A DNA stretch of 64,000 nucleotides from Aquamicrobium sp. LC103 (GCF_001014615.2 NZ_LBCQ02000017.1:99634-163633); one strand, 5' to 3'. Shown: positions 52,045 through 60,396, counted from the stretch's first letter. The notes: generated by a model from the letters alone, not told the origin. Program-made: numbers and translations.

Positions 52045-52944
52045 ATGCGGATCAATTGCGAAATTCTGGACCTACGCTGCTTCCTTATGGTCGTGGAGCT
52101 GGGCAGCTTTCACCGCGCCGCGGACACGTTGAACTTGTCGCAGCCCGCTCTAAGCCGGCGCATTCAGAAGCTGGAAAGCGTGATCGGGGGCGCCCTGCTC
52201 GAACGTAGCACACGCCATGTTGCTTCAACGGCGATGGGCATGGAGCTGCTGCCGCTGGTACGGCGCATGCTTGAAGAATTCGACGCCTCTTTATTCACCA
52301 CCCGCGAAGCCGGCGTTCAGCGTTCATACATTATCAACATGGCCTGCATCCCAACGGCGGCCTTCTACTTCCTGCCCCTGGTGATCGGCCGGTTCTCACA
52401 GGAATATCCGCTGGTCCGCTTCTCGATCCTCGACCTTCCGGCCACGCAAGGCGTTCAGTCGGTAGCGCGAGGCGAAGTCGAGTTCGGCATCAATTTCATG
52501 GGCAATTCCGATCCGGATCTGGAATTTATCCGGCTGATCGAGGACCCATTCGTGCTGGCGGCTCGCAAGGATCACGACCTGGCGGGCAAAAGCGTCGTGA
52601 GCTGGTCCGAACTGTCACCCTATCCGCTGATCACGGTGCATCGCTCGTCGGCGAACAGGACCCTGCTCGACGCATCGCTTGCGAAATCGAATCTTCGCCT
52701 GCCATGGAGTTACGAGGTCACACATCTGTCCACGTCGCTTGGACTGGTCGAGGCCGGGCTGGGCATTTCAGTTCTGCCAAGACTGGCAATGCCGCAAACC
52801 GATCATCCTTTTCTCGTGCCGATCCCGATTCGAAACCCCGAAGTCTCGCGGACAATCGGCATTCTGAAGCGCCGTGGCGTCAGTCTTTCCCCTGCTGCCG
52901 AGCGGTTTTTGAGAATGCTGATCACGACCTGGACCGAGGGCTGA
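52045..52944 (+). CDS. LysR-family transcriptional regulator
   Basis: A 299-residue LysR regulator. The winged helix is SFHRAADTLNLSQPALSRRI (about residues 20-39) followed by LESVIGGALLERSTR. The effector domain begins near 90 (YIINMACIPTAAFYFLPLVIG) and keeps the usual RxxPGxA-less layout of tricarboxylate or aromatic-acid sensors. It is divergent from the PrpF-like gene, with two identical-arm palindromes between them. The ribosome site (GGGAG) is rather far from ATG 52045, so the start could be a little different. Confidence 0.92.
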   Translation: MRINCEILDLRCFLMVVELGSFHRAADTLNLSQPALSRRIQKLESVIGGALLERSTRHVASTAMGMELLPLVRRMLEEFDASLFTTREAGVQRSYIINMACIPTAAFYFLPLVIGRFSQEYPLVRFSILDLPATQGVQSVARGEVEFGINFMGNSDPDLEFIRLIEDPFVLAARKDHDLAGKSVVSWSELSPYPLITVHRSSANRTLLDASLAKSNLRLPWSYEVTHLSTSLGLVEAGLGISVLPRLAMPQTDHPFLVPIPIRNPEVSRTIGILKRRGVSLSPAAERFLRMLITTWTEG

Positions 52945-53037
52945 GGCCTCCGACGCGGCACGGATGAGTTCACACGCTTCCTGCAGGCGCTCGGCTGCAG
53001 CGTCGCCGGAACACGCGGACCACTCCTGCCAGCTGGG

Positions 53038-53210
53038 CTAAACTTCCCGAATAAACCGTCTAATCAGGCCGCTTACGGCAGAGGCCTGTTCAATATTTAG
53101 AAAAGGGGCGGCGTCGAAGGATCCCGTGCGCCCGCGAGAAGCCGGATCGGAACCTCTATCGTGGCCACACGATGGGAGACAATAGAGCCCGTTTCGGTGA
53201 TCTCGCCGAA
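53038..53210 (-). pseudogene. Tail fragment of an alpha/beta-hydrolase (uncertain)
   Basis: Minus-strand frames read [16 protein letters not shown] and, after a frame change, PFLNIEQASAVSGLIRRFIR before a stop at 53038. This order (a strand with L-x-L-x-A-G-x-x-D, then F-x-N-x-E-Q-x-x-A-V near the end) resembles alpha/beta-hydrolases, where the catalytic Asp lies after the first motif and a His precedes F-x-N. The His region is missing. The fragment is entangled with the 3' extension of the damaged thiD. Confidence 0.3.
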
Positions 53211-53755
53211 CCAATGCGGTCGCCTTCGTCGGAGCCTCGTCCCCAGAGGCGGTAGAAGTGATGGAGTGGACCATGACCATGGCCGACATCCAGTTCCCCG
53301 CTCACCGCGAGCGCGCCGTGCATATAGCCCTTCGCCGTGCGCACACTGTCTTCGACCGGCGTCGACGGCAGCAGCGCCGCTATGGCTGCTGACAGCGTGC
53401 AGCCTGTGCCGTGATCGTTCTTCGTCGCGATCCGCGGAGCGGACAGTTCTATGAACCGCTGCCCGTCATGCAGCAGATCGGTGCTCTCCTCCGACCCTTC
53501 CAGATGTCCGCCCTTGAGCAATACCCATTGCGGACCGAGGCGATGGAGAGCCGCCACACACGCCCGCATTTCCGCCAATGTCCATTTCGGCTCGAGCGCA
53601 ACGAATGACCGCACCCCTTGCGTATTCTGCGCGACCACGGCGGTGATGACTGACGCGGCATAGGCACCGAGAGCCGAGAAGGTCTTGATGTCGGCCTGTA
53701 TGCCTGCCCCGCCGGAAGGATCGGTGCCGGCGATGGTGAGAACGTTGGCGATCAT
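53156..53755 (-). pseudogene. thiD: thiD with a large internal deletion
   Basis: The frame starts as a normal hydroxymethylpyrimidine/phosphomethylpyrimidine kinase ([20 protein letters not shown], then [20 protein letters not shown]), but after VRSFVALEP it jumps to [24 protein letters not shown]. ThiD proteins have roughly 80-90 residues between these parts, including the DPVM segment of the active site. The deletion keeps the frame. The ATP-site text [15 protein letters not shown] is intact. The C-terminus also runs about 25 residues beyond the usual HHFxxLW end. The ATG overlaps the NUDIX stop. An active kinase is unlikely. Confidence 0.75.
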
Positions 53756-54224
53756 GGCGCCAGCTCCCTCCGGGCGAACTCCGCGCCTTGCCGGGCCACT
53801 GCGGCAACATCGAGGCTGAGTGCGAGTTACCTTGCTCCAGCTGATCCAGCGCAAACCAGCGGGCTTCAAGCGCATCGTCACCGGCAACGGGTTCGCCGGC
53901 AATCCAGGAGCAGACCACCGCGACAAGCACGTAGTGGTGGCGAAGTTGCCCATCCTTGTCGCGATCGAACGCGTCGACGGCCGCGAAGACCCGTTGTGCA
54001 GTGGCCTGTACTCCCGTCTCCTCGCGCAGCTCGCGGACTGCCGCTGCTTCGATAGTCTCACCCATATCGATCTTGCCGCCCGGAAAACCCCATCGACCGG
54101 CATCTGGCGGATTGGCGCGCCGCACCAGAAGCACACGGCCGTCCCTGATCACCGTCGCGATCGTCGCAGCGATCGGCCGCGCTACACCAGGATCTGGAGA
54201 TTTGATGGAGACTTGGTTTGACAT
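53752..54224 (-). pseudogene. Frameshifted NUDIX hydrolase in the thiamine operon
   Basis: From ATG 54224 the frame gives a NUDIX protein with the box [21 protein letters not shown] followed by TGV (about residues 51-73, all key acidic residues present). At about 53838 the reading frame is lost: EQGNSHSAS continues in the wrong frame, whereas the next frame gives [22 protein letters not shown] and stops at TGA 53754-53752, overlapping the thiD ATG as ATGA. One missing base explains this. NUDIX proteins such as NudJ can hydrolyse HMP-PP, which suits a thiamine operon. The NUDIX box is upstream of the shift, so a longer, altered product may still fold. Confidence 0.75.
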
Positions 54225-54227
54225 TTC

Positions 54228-54244
54228 GGCCTCGCGCTGAGGCC
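54228..54244 (-). promoter_or_regulatory. Hairpin over the NUDIX ribosome binding site
   Basis: On the minus strand GGCCTC-AGCGC-GAGGCC forms a perfect 6-bp stem, and the GAGG within its right arm is the ribosome binding site for ATG 54224. It lies just after the TPP aptamer, as expected for a riboswitch that controls translation. Confidence 0.6.
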
Positions 54245-54271
54245 GGCAAAGGAGAGAGCCCGCGAGACCTG

Positions 54272-54367
54272 TCCCTTCGCCGGCATGATCCGGATCAGGT
54301 TCGAAGGGTCGCTGCGCTGCCTTGCGGCCCAGCAGAATCTCAGCCCCTTGCGGGACACCCCTAGGTA
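54272..54367 (-). promoter_or_regulatory. TPP riboswitch (THI element)
   Basis: Read on the minus strand the stretch has the conserved THI-box parts in order: AGGGGTG, GGCTGAGAT, ACCCTTCGAACCTGATC, CGGATCATGCCGGCGAAGGG. The CTGAGA loop and the ACCTGATC/GGATCATGCC parts that hold thiamine pyrophosphate are intact. It would lower expression of the NUDIX-thiD operon when TPP is abundant. The aptamer is well preserved although both genes behind it are damaged. Confidence 0.95.
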
Positions 54368-54483
54368 GGGCGAGGTATAGCAAAGGTTCCGCCTGAATGC
54401 ACGTTGCATTCGAGGCGCAGCAGACGGCAAGCCTGGCCGCGTGAGGCAGATGCAATTATGCTTCGGTAGCAAGAGTTCTCGCC

Positions 54484-55260
54484 CTATTCATATGGATTGC
54501 TCACTTCGCCGCGCCCGGAAGGGCGCGTGAAATCGTCGAAGCTCGACGACGGCATTCGCACGGTGTGGACGCCGTTCGTGATCCACCCCTCCCGCAGACC
54601 CAGGCTCGCATGAAGGTTGGCGTGGAAGTCGGCATCGGGCTCGCTCGGCGCAAGGATGCCGTTGATCTCGGGCTGCCCCGGATGGAAGACATGGCTGTGC
54701 AGTGCGACCAACACGTCCCACCCTTCCCGCTTGTCCTCGAGCACGGGGGTGACGATGACGTCCATATTGCCGAGGCCGTCCTGATTGTTGGTGTAGAAGT
54801 AGACGCGCAGCCGTTCCTCGTCGGGCGAGCGCAATATGAAGCTCCCGAACTCCGTGGGATCGGTAAACGTGTTCATGCGCGCGTGCTGATGGCCGTACAT
54901 CAGCATTTCCAGACAACCGGCCGGTCCGATCCAGTCATCCGCGTTGCGATGCACGATGCGGCTGTTTTCGATGGAACTGCCCTCCAGCAGGTGCACCGGA
55001 TCGGTTTCGATATCCAGATCGGCCACCTCGCCCCTGAATTTGCTGTAAGCTTCACTGCCGGGTGTCGTTTCGGACCAGAAGACCGGATTGTCCTCGACCT
55101 CCCATACCTTTAGTAGCCTGCTGCCGATCTCGTGGGGGTCACCTTCCTCGACGAGCACGGTGGGCGGAGTGCCGAATCTGCAAGCCGTCTCTGCACGCAC
55201 GGGGAGCCCGGCAGCGAACAAGCACACGAGGGTGACGACAAATATGCGAGGAAGAAGCAA
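54484..55260 (-). CDS. Secreted hypothetical protein
   Basis: A 258-residue protein of unknown function. It begins with a signal peptide (LLLPRIFVVTLVCLFAAG, cleavage near AxA of PVRAETA). The mature part is acidic, with CRFGTPPTVLVEEGDPHEIG, a His-rich GHQHARMNTF and HSHVFHPGQPE, which could bind metal. I choose TTG 55260 because GAGG lies 5 bases upstream and no ATG or GTG fits the signal peptide. It follows the EF-hand gene by 31 bases, so the two exported proteins may work together. I do not recognise the family. Confidence 0.7.
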   Translation of the reverse strand: MLLPRIFVVTLVCLFAAGLPVRAETACRFGTPPTVLVEEGDPHEIGSRLLKVWEVEDNPVFWSETTPGSEAYSKFRGEVADLDIETDPVHLLEGSSIENSRIVHRNADDWIGPAGCLEMLMYGHQHARMNTFTDPTEFGSFILRSPDEERLRVYFYTNNQDGLGNMDVIVTPVLEDKREGWDVLVALHSHVFHPGQPEINGILAPSEPDADFHANLHASLGLREGWITNGVHTVRMPSSSFDDFTRPSGRGEVSNPYE

Positions 55261-55291
55261 GCGCGCCTCAACACTGTTGGATGAATGAGGG

Positions 55292-55588
55292 TTAGTCTTC
55301 GGTTCTCGTCGCTTCTCGCGCCTGCAAATGCTTGAACAGAGCGGCCTTGTCTTCTTCAGGGCTGATGAAGCCGTCGTCGTCCGTGTCGATCTGGTCGAAG
55401 ACCTCATCGGTAACGTTCGCATTGCCGGCCTTCGCCTCATCCCTGCTGAGCTTGCCGTCGCCATCGGTGTCGCCAACATCCCATTCGGCCTGCCACGCGG
55501 CTTCGTCGAAGTCTGCTGGCGGTTCTGTCTGGGCGAAGGCGGGGATGGCGAGGCTCGCGGCGAACAAGGCGGCAATGGCAATTCTCAA
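55292..55588 (-). CDS. Secreted EF-hand protein
   Basis: A 98-residue exported protein with a clean signal peptide (IAIAALFAASLAIPAFAQ) and two EF-hand calcium loops, DTDGDGKLSRDE near residue 40 and DTDDDGFISPEE near 70. Such small calsymin-like proteins are common in rhizobia and bind calcium in the periplasm. The start is TTG 55588 with GGAGGA 6 bases upstream, a strong site. It heads a unit with the secreted hypothetical protein. Confidence 0.88.
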   Translation of the reverse strand: MRIAIAALFAASLAIPAFAQTEPPADFDEAAWQAEWDVGDTDGDGKLSRDEAKAGNANVTDEVFDQIDTDDDGFISPEEDKAALFKHLQAREATRTED

Positions 55589-55688
55589 GGCATTTCCTCC
55601 GAAATCGATGTGGGCTCACGATCGTCAGCTTAGGGCGCTATGAGGCCATTTTCGGGCGTTCCGCGGGTTCTACAGGAGGAGAGATCGT

Positions 55689-55826
55689 CTATGCGCGTCC
55701 GAGCAGCAGGATCATGGCGGTCAGCAGGAATGCCGCCCCAACCATGGCTGGCACGCCCAGGATTTCGTCAAAGACGACTACGGCAAATGCCGTCGCCGTA
55801 AGCGGCTCGATCAGGGCGCTCGGTCC
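55689..55826 (-). pseudogene. C-terminal fragment of an EamA/DMT-family transporter
   Basis: About 45 codons read ALIEPLTATAFAVVVFDEIL, GVPAMVGAAFLLTAMILL, ending LGRA and TAG. This is the last two membrane helices of a drug/metabolite transporter (EamA). The gene is cut at about 55826, where unrelated plus-strand coding text begins, so a deletion or recombination joined two gene ends. Confidence 0.6.
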
Positions 55827-56040
55827 CCTGTTCGTTTTCCTGTTTCAGATCGTTGAAGGCCGGGTGTCCTACGCGCCGGCCACGATGACGGGACCGATGA
55901 TCTACTTCGCATGGGCGGTCCTGGCGGCGTATGGTGGAGCCAAACACGTTCGTAGGATGTCCATCGGCGGCAAGCGGAAGGATATTGCGATCAAGCTCGA
56001 CCGTGAGCTCGCGAAGCTGGACACGACCCATCTGCGTTGA
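55822..56040 (+). pseudogene. Orphan C-terminal fragment of an unknown membrane protein
   Basis: A 72-codon open stretch reads FLFQIVEGRVSYAPATM, TGPMIYFAWAVLAAYGG and a basic tail KRKDIAIKLDRELAKLD, ending in TGA. It looks like a protein end with two hydrophobic segments, but its N-terminal part is replaced by the antisense of the EamA fragment. I do not recognise the family. The 179 bases that follow, to 56219, hold nothing clear. Confidence 0.4.
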
Positions 56041-56219
56041 AGGCACGCGGCGATGCATCGGTCGCGTAGCCACAGACACGATCGATCCAATGGCTTGACC
56101 TTGTCGGAACGATCATCACCTGCAGACGTCTTCCGTCGGGCTCGTTCGTTTAGGATATTCAGCCTGGAAGTGGGCTCGCCGAGGTTTCATTGCTGGGATA
56201 AAGGTGCGGCGGACAGACG

Positions 56220-57140
56220 CTAGCGAGCATAGACCCAAGTGCCGCGCAGCACCTCGGCTTTTAACACCCCCTCTAGCCAGTCGGCAAAGACCTGAAGACG
56301 ACGCGAAAGATGCTGTCGATGGGGATAGAGCAGCGTCATCGACATGGGTTCGGCGCGATGGCCGGGCATCACTTCGACCAGTTCTCCGGCATCCAGGTGA
56401 GAGCGGACATCGTATGCGGGAATCTGGATGAGGCCGAGACCGGCGAGACAACACGCGATATACGCCTCGGCGCTGTTGACGGTGACGCGGCCGCGCATCG
56501 GCATGGACCGCTGCGCACCATCCTCGATCCATTCCCAGCCCTCGACGCGTCCGCTCGATGGCGAGGCGTAGTTGACCGCCGAATGGATGGCGAGATCCTG
56601 CGGAGATTGTGGAACGCCATGCCGCTTCAGATAGGCGGGGCTCGCGACGTTGATCAGCGGCAGTTCGCCGATCGATCTTGCAATCATTCCGGAATCGGCC
56701 AGCGGGCCGACGCGCAGAACGCAGTCGACGCTTTCCTCGATCAGGTTCACGGCACGATCGGTAACGCCCAGATCGATGCCGATTTCCGGGTACGCGTCGA
56801 GGAATTGAGGAAGCGCCGGCGCAATGATCAGGCGCCCGATGCGGCCGGGAACGTCGATGCGCAACCTGCCCGATGGTGTTGCTGTCTGGCGAAAGAGGCT
56901 TTCGGCCTCCTCCACATCAGCGATCAGCCGCAGGCATCTCTCATAAAAGGCGATCCCATCCTGCGTCGGCGATACCCGTCTCGTCGTGCGATGGAGAAGC
57001 CTCGCTCCGACCCGGCCTTCCAGTTCCTGCACCGCTGCCGACACCGACGAGCGCGGCACGCCGAGCGTATCGGCCGCCCGCGTGAAGCTCGAGCATTCGA
57101 CGACGCGGGAGAAAATGCGGAACAGATCAATACGGTCCAA
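56220..57140 (-). CDS. LysR-family transcriptional regulator
   Basis: A 306-residue LysR regulator. The winged helix is SFTRAADTLGVPRSSVSAAV (about residues 18-37), then LEGRVGARLLHRTTR. The effector domain ends in LYPHRQHLSRRLQVFADWLEGVL, typical of the sub-group that controls short-chain dehydrogenases or quinone-related genes. The start appears to be TTG 57140, with only a weak ribosome site. It is divergent from the SDR gene at 57279 with 138 bases between them, so it probably regulates that gene. Confidence 0.92.
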   Translation of the reverse strand: MDRIDLFRIFSRVVECSSFTRAADTLGVPRSSVSAAVQELEGRVGARLLHRTTRRVSPTQDGIAFYERCLRLIADVEEAESLFRQTATPSGRLRIDVPGRIGRLIIAPALPQFLDAYPEIGIDLGVTDRAVNLIEESVDCVLRVGPLADSGMIARSIGELPLINVASPAYLKRHGVPQSPQDLAIHSAVNYASPSSGRVEGWEWIEDGAQRSMPMRGRVTVNSAEAYIACCLAGLGLIQIPAYDVRSHLDAGELVEVMPGHRAEPMSMTLLYPHRQHLSRRLQVFADWLEGVLKAEVLRGTWVYAR

Positions 57141-57278
57141 TGCGCAGCAGCTCTATTATCCAGGAATAACGACAGGAGATGTCAGAACGGCCATCTTTAT
57201 TGGAATATCCTAGACGATAATCTCTTAACCTGAAAGCGGCTGCATGGCGCGGTCGCATCGGCAAAGGAGGCTGACGCA

Positions 57279-58052
57279 ATGACCGACCATTCAATCAGGG
57301 GCAAGACCATCATCATCGCCGGTGGAGCAAAGAATCTGGGCGGGCTCATCGCCCGCGATTTAGCCGAACAGGGCGCAAAGGCCGTTGCTATCCACTACAA
57401 CAGTGCCGCCACGAAAGCGGAGGCGGGCGCCACGGTGGCTGCCGTCAAGGCTGCCGGCGCCGAGGCTGTCGCGTTTCAGGCAGATTTGACCACGGCAGGC
57501 GCTGTGGAGAAATTGTTTGCCGATGCGGTCGCCGCCATCGGCCGTCCCGACATCGCCATCAACACCGTCGGCAAGGTGCTCAAGAAGGCGATCATCGAGA
57601 TATCGGAAGCCGAATATGACGCGATGACCGACGTCAATTCCAAGTCCGCCTTCTTCTTCCTCAAGGAGGCCGGCAAGAACCTCAATGACAACGGCAAGAT
57701 CTGCACGCTCGTCACCTCGCTGCTCGGCGCCTACACGCCCTTTTATGCAGCTTATGCCGGCACGAAGGCTCCGGTGGAGCACTTTACGCGGGCAGCGTCG
57801 AAGGAATTCGGCGAGCGCGGCATCTCGGTGACCGCGATCGGTCCCGGCCCGATGGACACGCCATTCTTCTATCCGGCAGAAGGCGAGGATGCAGTCGCCT
57901 ACCACAAGACGGCTGCAGCGCTGTCGAACTTCTCCAAGACCGGCCTCACCGACATCGAGGACATCGTCCCCTACATCCGCTTTCTCGTCACGGACGGCTG
58001 GTGGATGACCGGTCAAACCATCCTCGTCAATGGTGGCTATACGACCAAGTGA
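57279..58052 (+). CDS. Short-chain dehydrogenase/reductase
   Basis: A 257-residue cytosolic SDR. The nucleotide-binding motif is a variant, IAGGAKNLGG rather than T-G-x-x-x-G-x-G. The NNAG-like motif is INTVGK, and the active site has Ser in LVTSLLGAY and Tyr-x-x-x-Lys in YAGTK. The C-terminus LVNGGYTTK is normal. GGAGG stands before ATG 57279. A LysR gene faces it. Variants with GGAKNLGG occur in carbonyl reductases of proteobacteria; the substrate is not known. Confidence 0.9.
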   Translation: MTDHSIRGKTIIIAGGAKNLGGLIARDLAEQGAKAVAIHYNSAATKAEAGATVAAVKAAGAEAVAFQADLTTAGAVEKLFADAVAAIGRPDIAINTVGKVLKKAIIEISEAEYDAMTDVNSKSAFFFLKEAGKNLNDNGKICTLVTSLLGAYTPFYAAYAGTKAPVEHFTRAASKEFGERGISVTAIGPGPMDTPFFYPAEGEDAVAYHKTAAALSNFSKTGLTDIEDIVPYIRFLVTDGWWMTGQTILVNGGYTTK

Positions 58053-58121
58053 CGTCATCGGTGGCCTGCCGATGCGAAGGCGGGTCGCCCTTGGCAAGGA
58101 TCATAGGATCGGGGGCAATTC

Positions 58122-58390
58122 ATGCACATGCTGCTCGTTATCACTGGTGGATTAATCCTGTGCGGGGTCTTTGCGCTCTTCGGCAAACTCTGGGGCGGCG
58201 ACATGGCGAGCGTCGCGAACTCGCTGAAGCTGTTCGTCCCCGCCTGGCTAGTCATTGCGCTCATCAACATGTGGGTGGGGTCACCAAGGCCGGCTACACG
58301 TTGGCCCAGGAGCTTCCGATCCTGCTCGTGGTCTTCGCCGTCCCGGCTGTGATCGCTGCTGTGCTGGCCTGGCAGATGGCAAGAGGTTGA
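58122..58390 (+). pseudogene. Frameshifted small membrane protein
   Basis: From ATG 58122, after a GGGGG ribosome site, the frame reads MHMLLVITGGLILCGVFALF, then AWLVIALINMWVG. After the run GTGGGGTCACC at about 58273-58283 the sense moves to the next frame: VTKAGYTLAQELPILLVVFAV and ending MARG at TGA 58388-58390. One lost G in the G-run restores a protein of about 89 residues with three membrane helices, a family often seen in rhizobia. It may be a real frameshift, a phase-variable tract or a sequencing error. Confidence 0.65.
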
Positions 58391-58478
58391 TCGCCGCTTG
58401 CCGCAACCATCCGGGCCAGGTCCTAATCCACGGTGATCCACCGCGCGAGGGCGGCCCGGTCAATTCGGAGACACCTAC

Positions 58479-59054
58479 GTGGTCACCACGCTTAAGGTAC
58501 GACAGCCGGAAGATGAGGCGCTGATTGCGAACGTCATCGGCTTCTGGAAGGAGGCCGGCGCGCAGGGCCGATGGTTCGGCAAGGACGACGGGTTCGACCG
58601 GAAATTTCGGAAAGCTTTCCTCGGCGTGCACATGGACGTCGCCACACGCCGGCTCGATGGCTGGATGACGACGGCCGAAGGAGCCCTCGCGCTCTTGATC
58701 TTGACGGATCAGTTCCCGCGCAATGCGTTTCGCGGGACCGGGCACATGTACGCTACCGATCCCCTCGCCCGCTGTTATGCCCGGCACGCATGCAAAGCTA
58801 GGCACATGGAGCGCATCGAATCGGATCTGCAGTTGTTCTTCTGTCTTCCATTTGCACATTCGGAGGACGTCGCCGATCAGGATGTCTCGGTGAAACTCAA
58901 CGCAAAGCTCGGCGAGCCTTGGCTCTCGCATGCCGAAGGTCACCGAAACATCATTCGCCGCTTCGGACGATTCCCCCATCGCAATCAAATGCTGGGGCGA
59001 GAGACGACACTGGAGGAGGCCGCATTTCTGCGCGATGGAGGGTTTCGAGGATAG
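58479..59054 (+). CDS. DUF924 family protein
   Basis: A 191-residue protein of the DUF924 (COG3803) family, an all-helical TPR-like fold of unknown function. Characteristic text: VIGFWKEAGAQGRWFGKDDGFD near residue 20, LALLILTDQFPRNAFRGTGHMY near 70, FFCLPFAHSED, and HRNIIRRFGRFPHRNQMLGR. The start is GTG 58479 with GGAG 8 bases upstream. It stands alone between the damaged membrane-protein gene and the cyclase gene. Confidence 0.9.
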   Translation: MVTTLKVRQPEDEALIANVIGFWKEAGAQGRWFGKDDGFDRKFRKAFLGVHMDVATRRLDGWMTTAEGALALLILTDQFPRNAFRGTGHMYATDPLARCYARHACKARHMERIESDLQLFFCLPFAHSEDVADQDVSVKLNAKLGEPWLSHAEGHRNIIRRFGRFPHRNQMLGRETTLEEAAFLRDGGFRG

Positions 59055-59130
59055 GATGCGGCGATAGGTATCAGACAAATATGGGAGGAACACGAATAGT
59101 AAAGGTTAAGGCTGGGGGCTGATTGACGAC

Positions 59131-60396
59131 ATGTCGGGTTTTCTTGTTCTGCTTGCACAGGCAGCCATTTATTTTGCCGCGATGGCGGTCATCTTCAACT
59201 TCAGGACAGTGATCGGGATCGGCGTCTTTTATTGCGTTCTCGGCGCGATGCATTTCCTCGAGACCTATCTCGCCGCCGTCTTTTTCATCGAACTCCCTTT
59301 CGGGCTGATCTCGCCGGGTTCGACCGTGATGTTCGCCGGCAAGTTGGCCTTCTTCCTGCTGCTTTATATCAAGGAGGATGCCGAGAGCATGCGCCAGCCG
59401 ATCTACGGGCTGCTGATCGGCAACGTCCTGATGGTGGTGCTGGCGATGATCCTTCGCGCCTACAGCGAGCCGGTGAACCTGCCGGGATACAATCCGGATT
59501 TGCGTTTCCTCGACCAGATCGGGTTCCTCATGATCTGGGGCACTGTCCTGCTCTTCATTGACCTGATCGCGCTCGTGATCATCTACGAGCGGCTCGGCGC
59601 GCTGGTGACCAATACGATTCCAGGTCGCATCTTCATCAGCCTGGCGATCGTGCTGAGTTTCGATCAGGCGCTCTTTTATGTAGGATTGACCCTCCTCACC
59701 GGCGTGCCGGTCTCGGCCTTCTATGGTGGCTGGATCGCCAAGATCGGGGCAGCCGGCTTCTTCAGCCTCATGCTGACGATCTATTTGCGCTTCATTGAGA
59801 CGACAGCCATTCGTGCTCGCCCGCAGGGCGCCATCGATGTGTTCGATCGCCTCACCTATCGCCATCGCTACGAGAAACTGGTCGAACGTATCGGCAAGGA
59901 CCCACTGACCGGGCTTCAGGACCGGGGCCGCTTCGATGCGCAAGGGCCAAAGATGTTGCAGGTAGCCCTGCGATCGGAGCGGTCGGTCAGCCTGATGATG
60001 ATCGACATCGACCACTTCAAATCGATCAACGATCGGCATGGTCATCCCGTCGGAGACAAGGTCATCCGGGAAGTGGCCAATGCGATCATGCGCACCAAGC
60101 GCGAGGCGGACGAATTGTTCCGCTATGGCGGCGAGGAGTTCGCGCTGCTCTGCCCGGAAGCGCCACCGGGCGCGATGGCGCTGGCTGAACGCATTCGCGC
60201 CGCCGTGGAGGCTATTTCGCATCCCGATCTCGACCGGGCTATCACCATCAGCATCGGCATCGCGACCTTTCCGACAGACGCGAACGGGATTCAAGAGCTG
60301 CTGACACGCGCGGATAGCGCACTCTATGAAGCCAAGGCCCTCGGGCGAAACAGGGTATTCAGCGCCGCCGCGGCTGGACAACGGCCATGGCCATGA
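59131..60396 (+). CDS. Membrane-bound diguanylate cyclase (GGDEF)
   Basis: A 421-residue protein with an N-terminal membrane part of about six or seven helices (residues 1-230) resembling the VUT-like transporter fold rather than a common sensor domain. A GGDEF domain follows: DPLTGLQDRGRFD, metal-binding DIDHFKSIND, and the active-site YGGEEFALL. The product-inhibition I-site RxxD is present as READ, five residues before GGEEF. It should make c-di-GMP, promoting attachment. It is transcribed toward the autotransporter gene 105 bases downstream, so adhesion may be their common theme. Confidence 0.92.
   Translation: MSGFLVLLAQAAIYFAAMAVIFNFRTVIGIGVFYCVLGAMHFLETYLAAVFFIELPFGLISPGSTVMFAGKLAFFLLLYIKEDAESMRQPIYGLLIGNVLMVVLAMILRAYSEPVNLPGYNPDLRFLDQIGFLMIWGTVLLFIDLIALVIIYERLGALVTNTIPGRIFISLAIVLSFDQALFYVGLTLLTGVPVSAFYGGWIAKIGAAGFFSLMLTIYLRFIETTAIRARPQGAIDVFDRLTYRHRYEKLVERIGKDPLTGLQDRGRFDAQGPKMLQVALRSERSVSLMMIDIDHFKSINDRHGHPVGDKVIREVANAIMRTKREADELFRYGGEEFALLCPEAPPGAMALAERIRAAVEAISHPDLDRAITISIGIATFPTDANGIQELLTRADSALYEAKALGRNRVFSAAAAGQRPWP

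Noticed and set aside
57134..57139. Lone TGGACC hexamer (minus strand) at the start of the LysR gene near 57140, and another near 23270 before macA
   Set aside because: Neither has a partner hexamer 24 nt away, so they do not fit the MocR box-pair architecture. A hexamer is expected by chance about every 2 kb on both strands.
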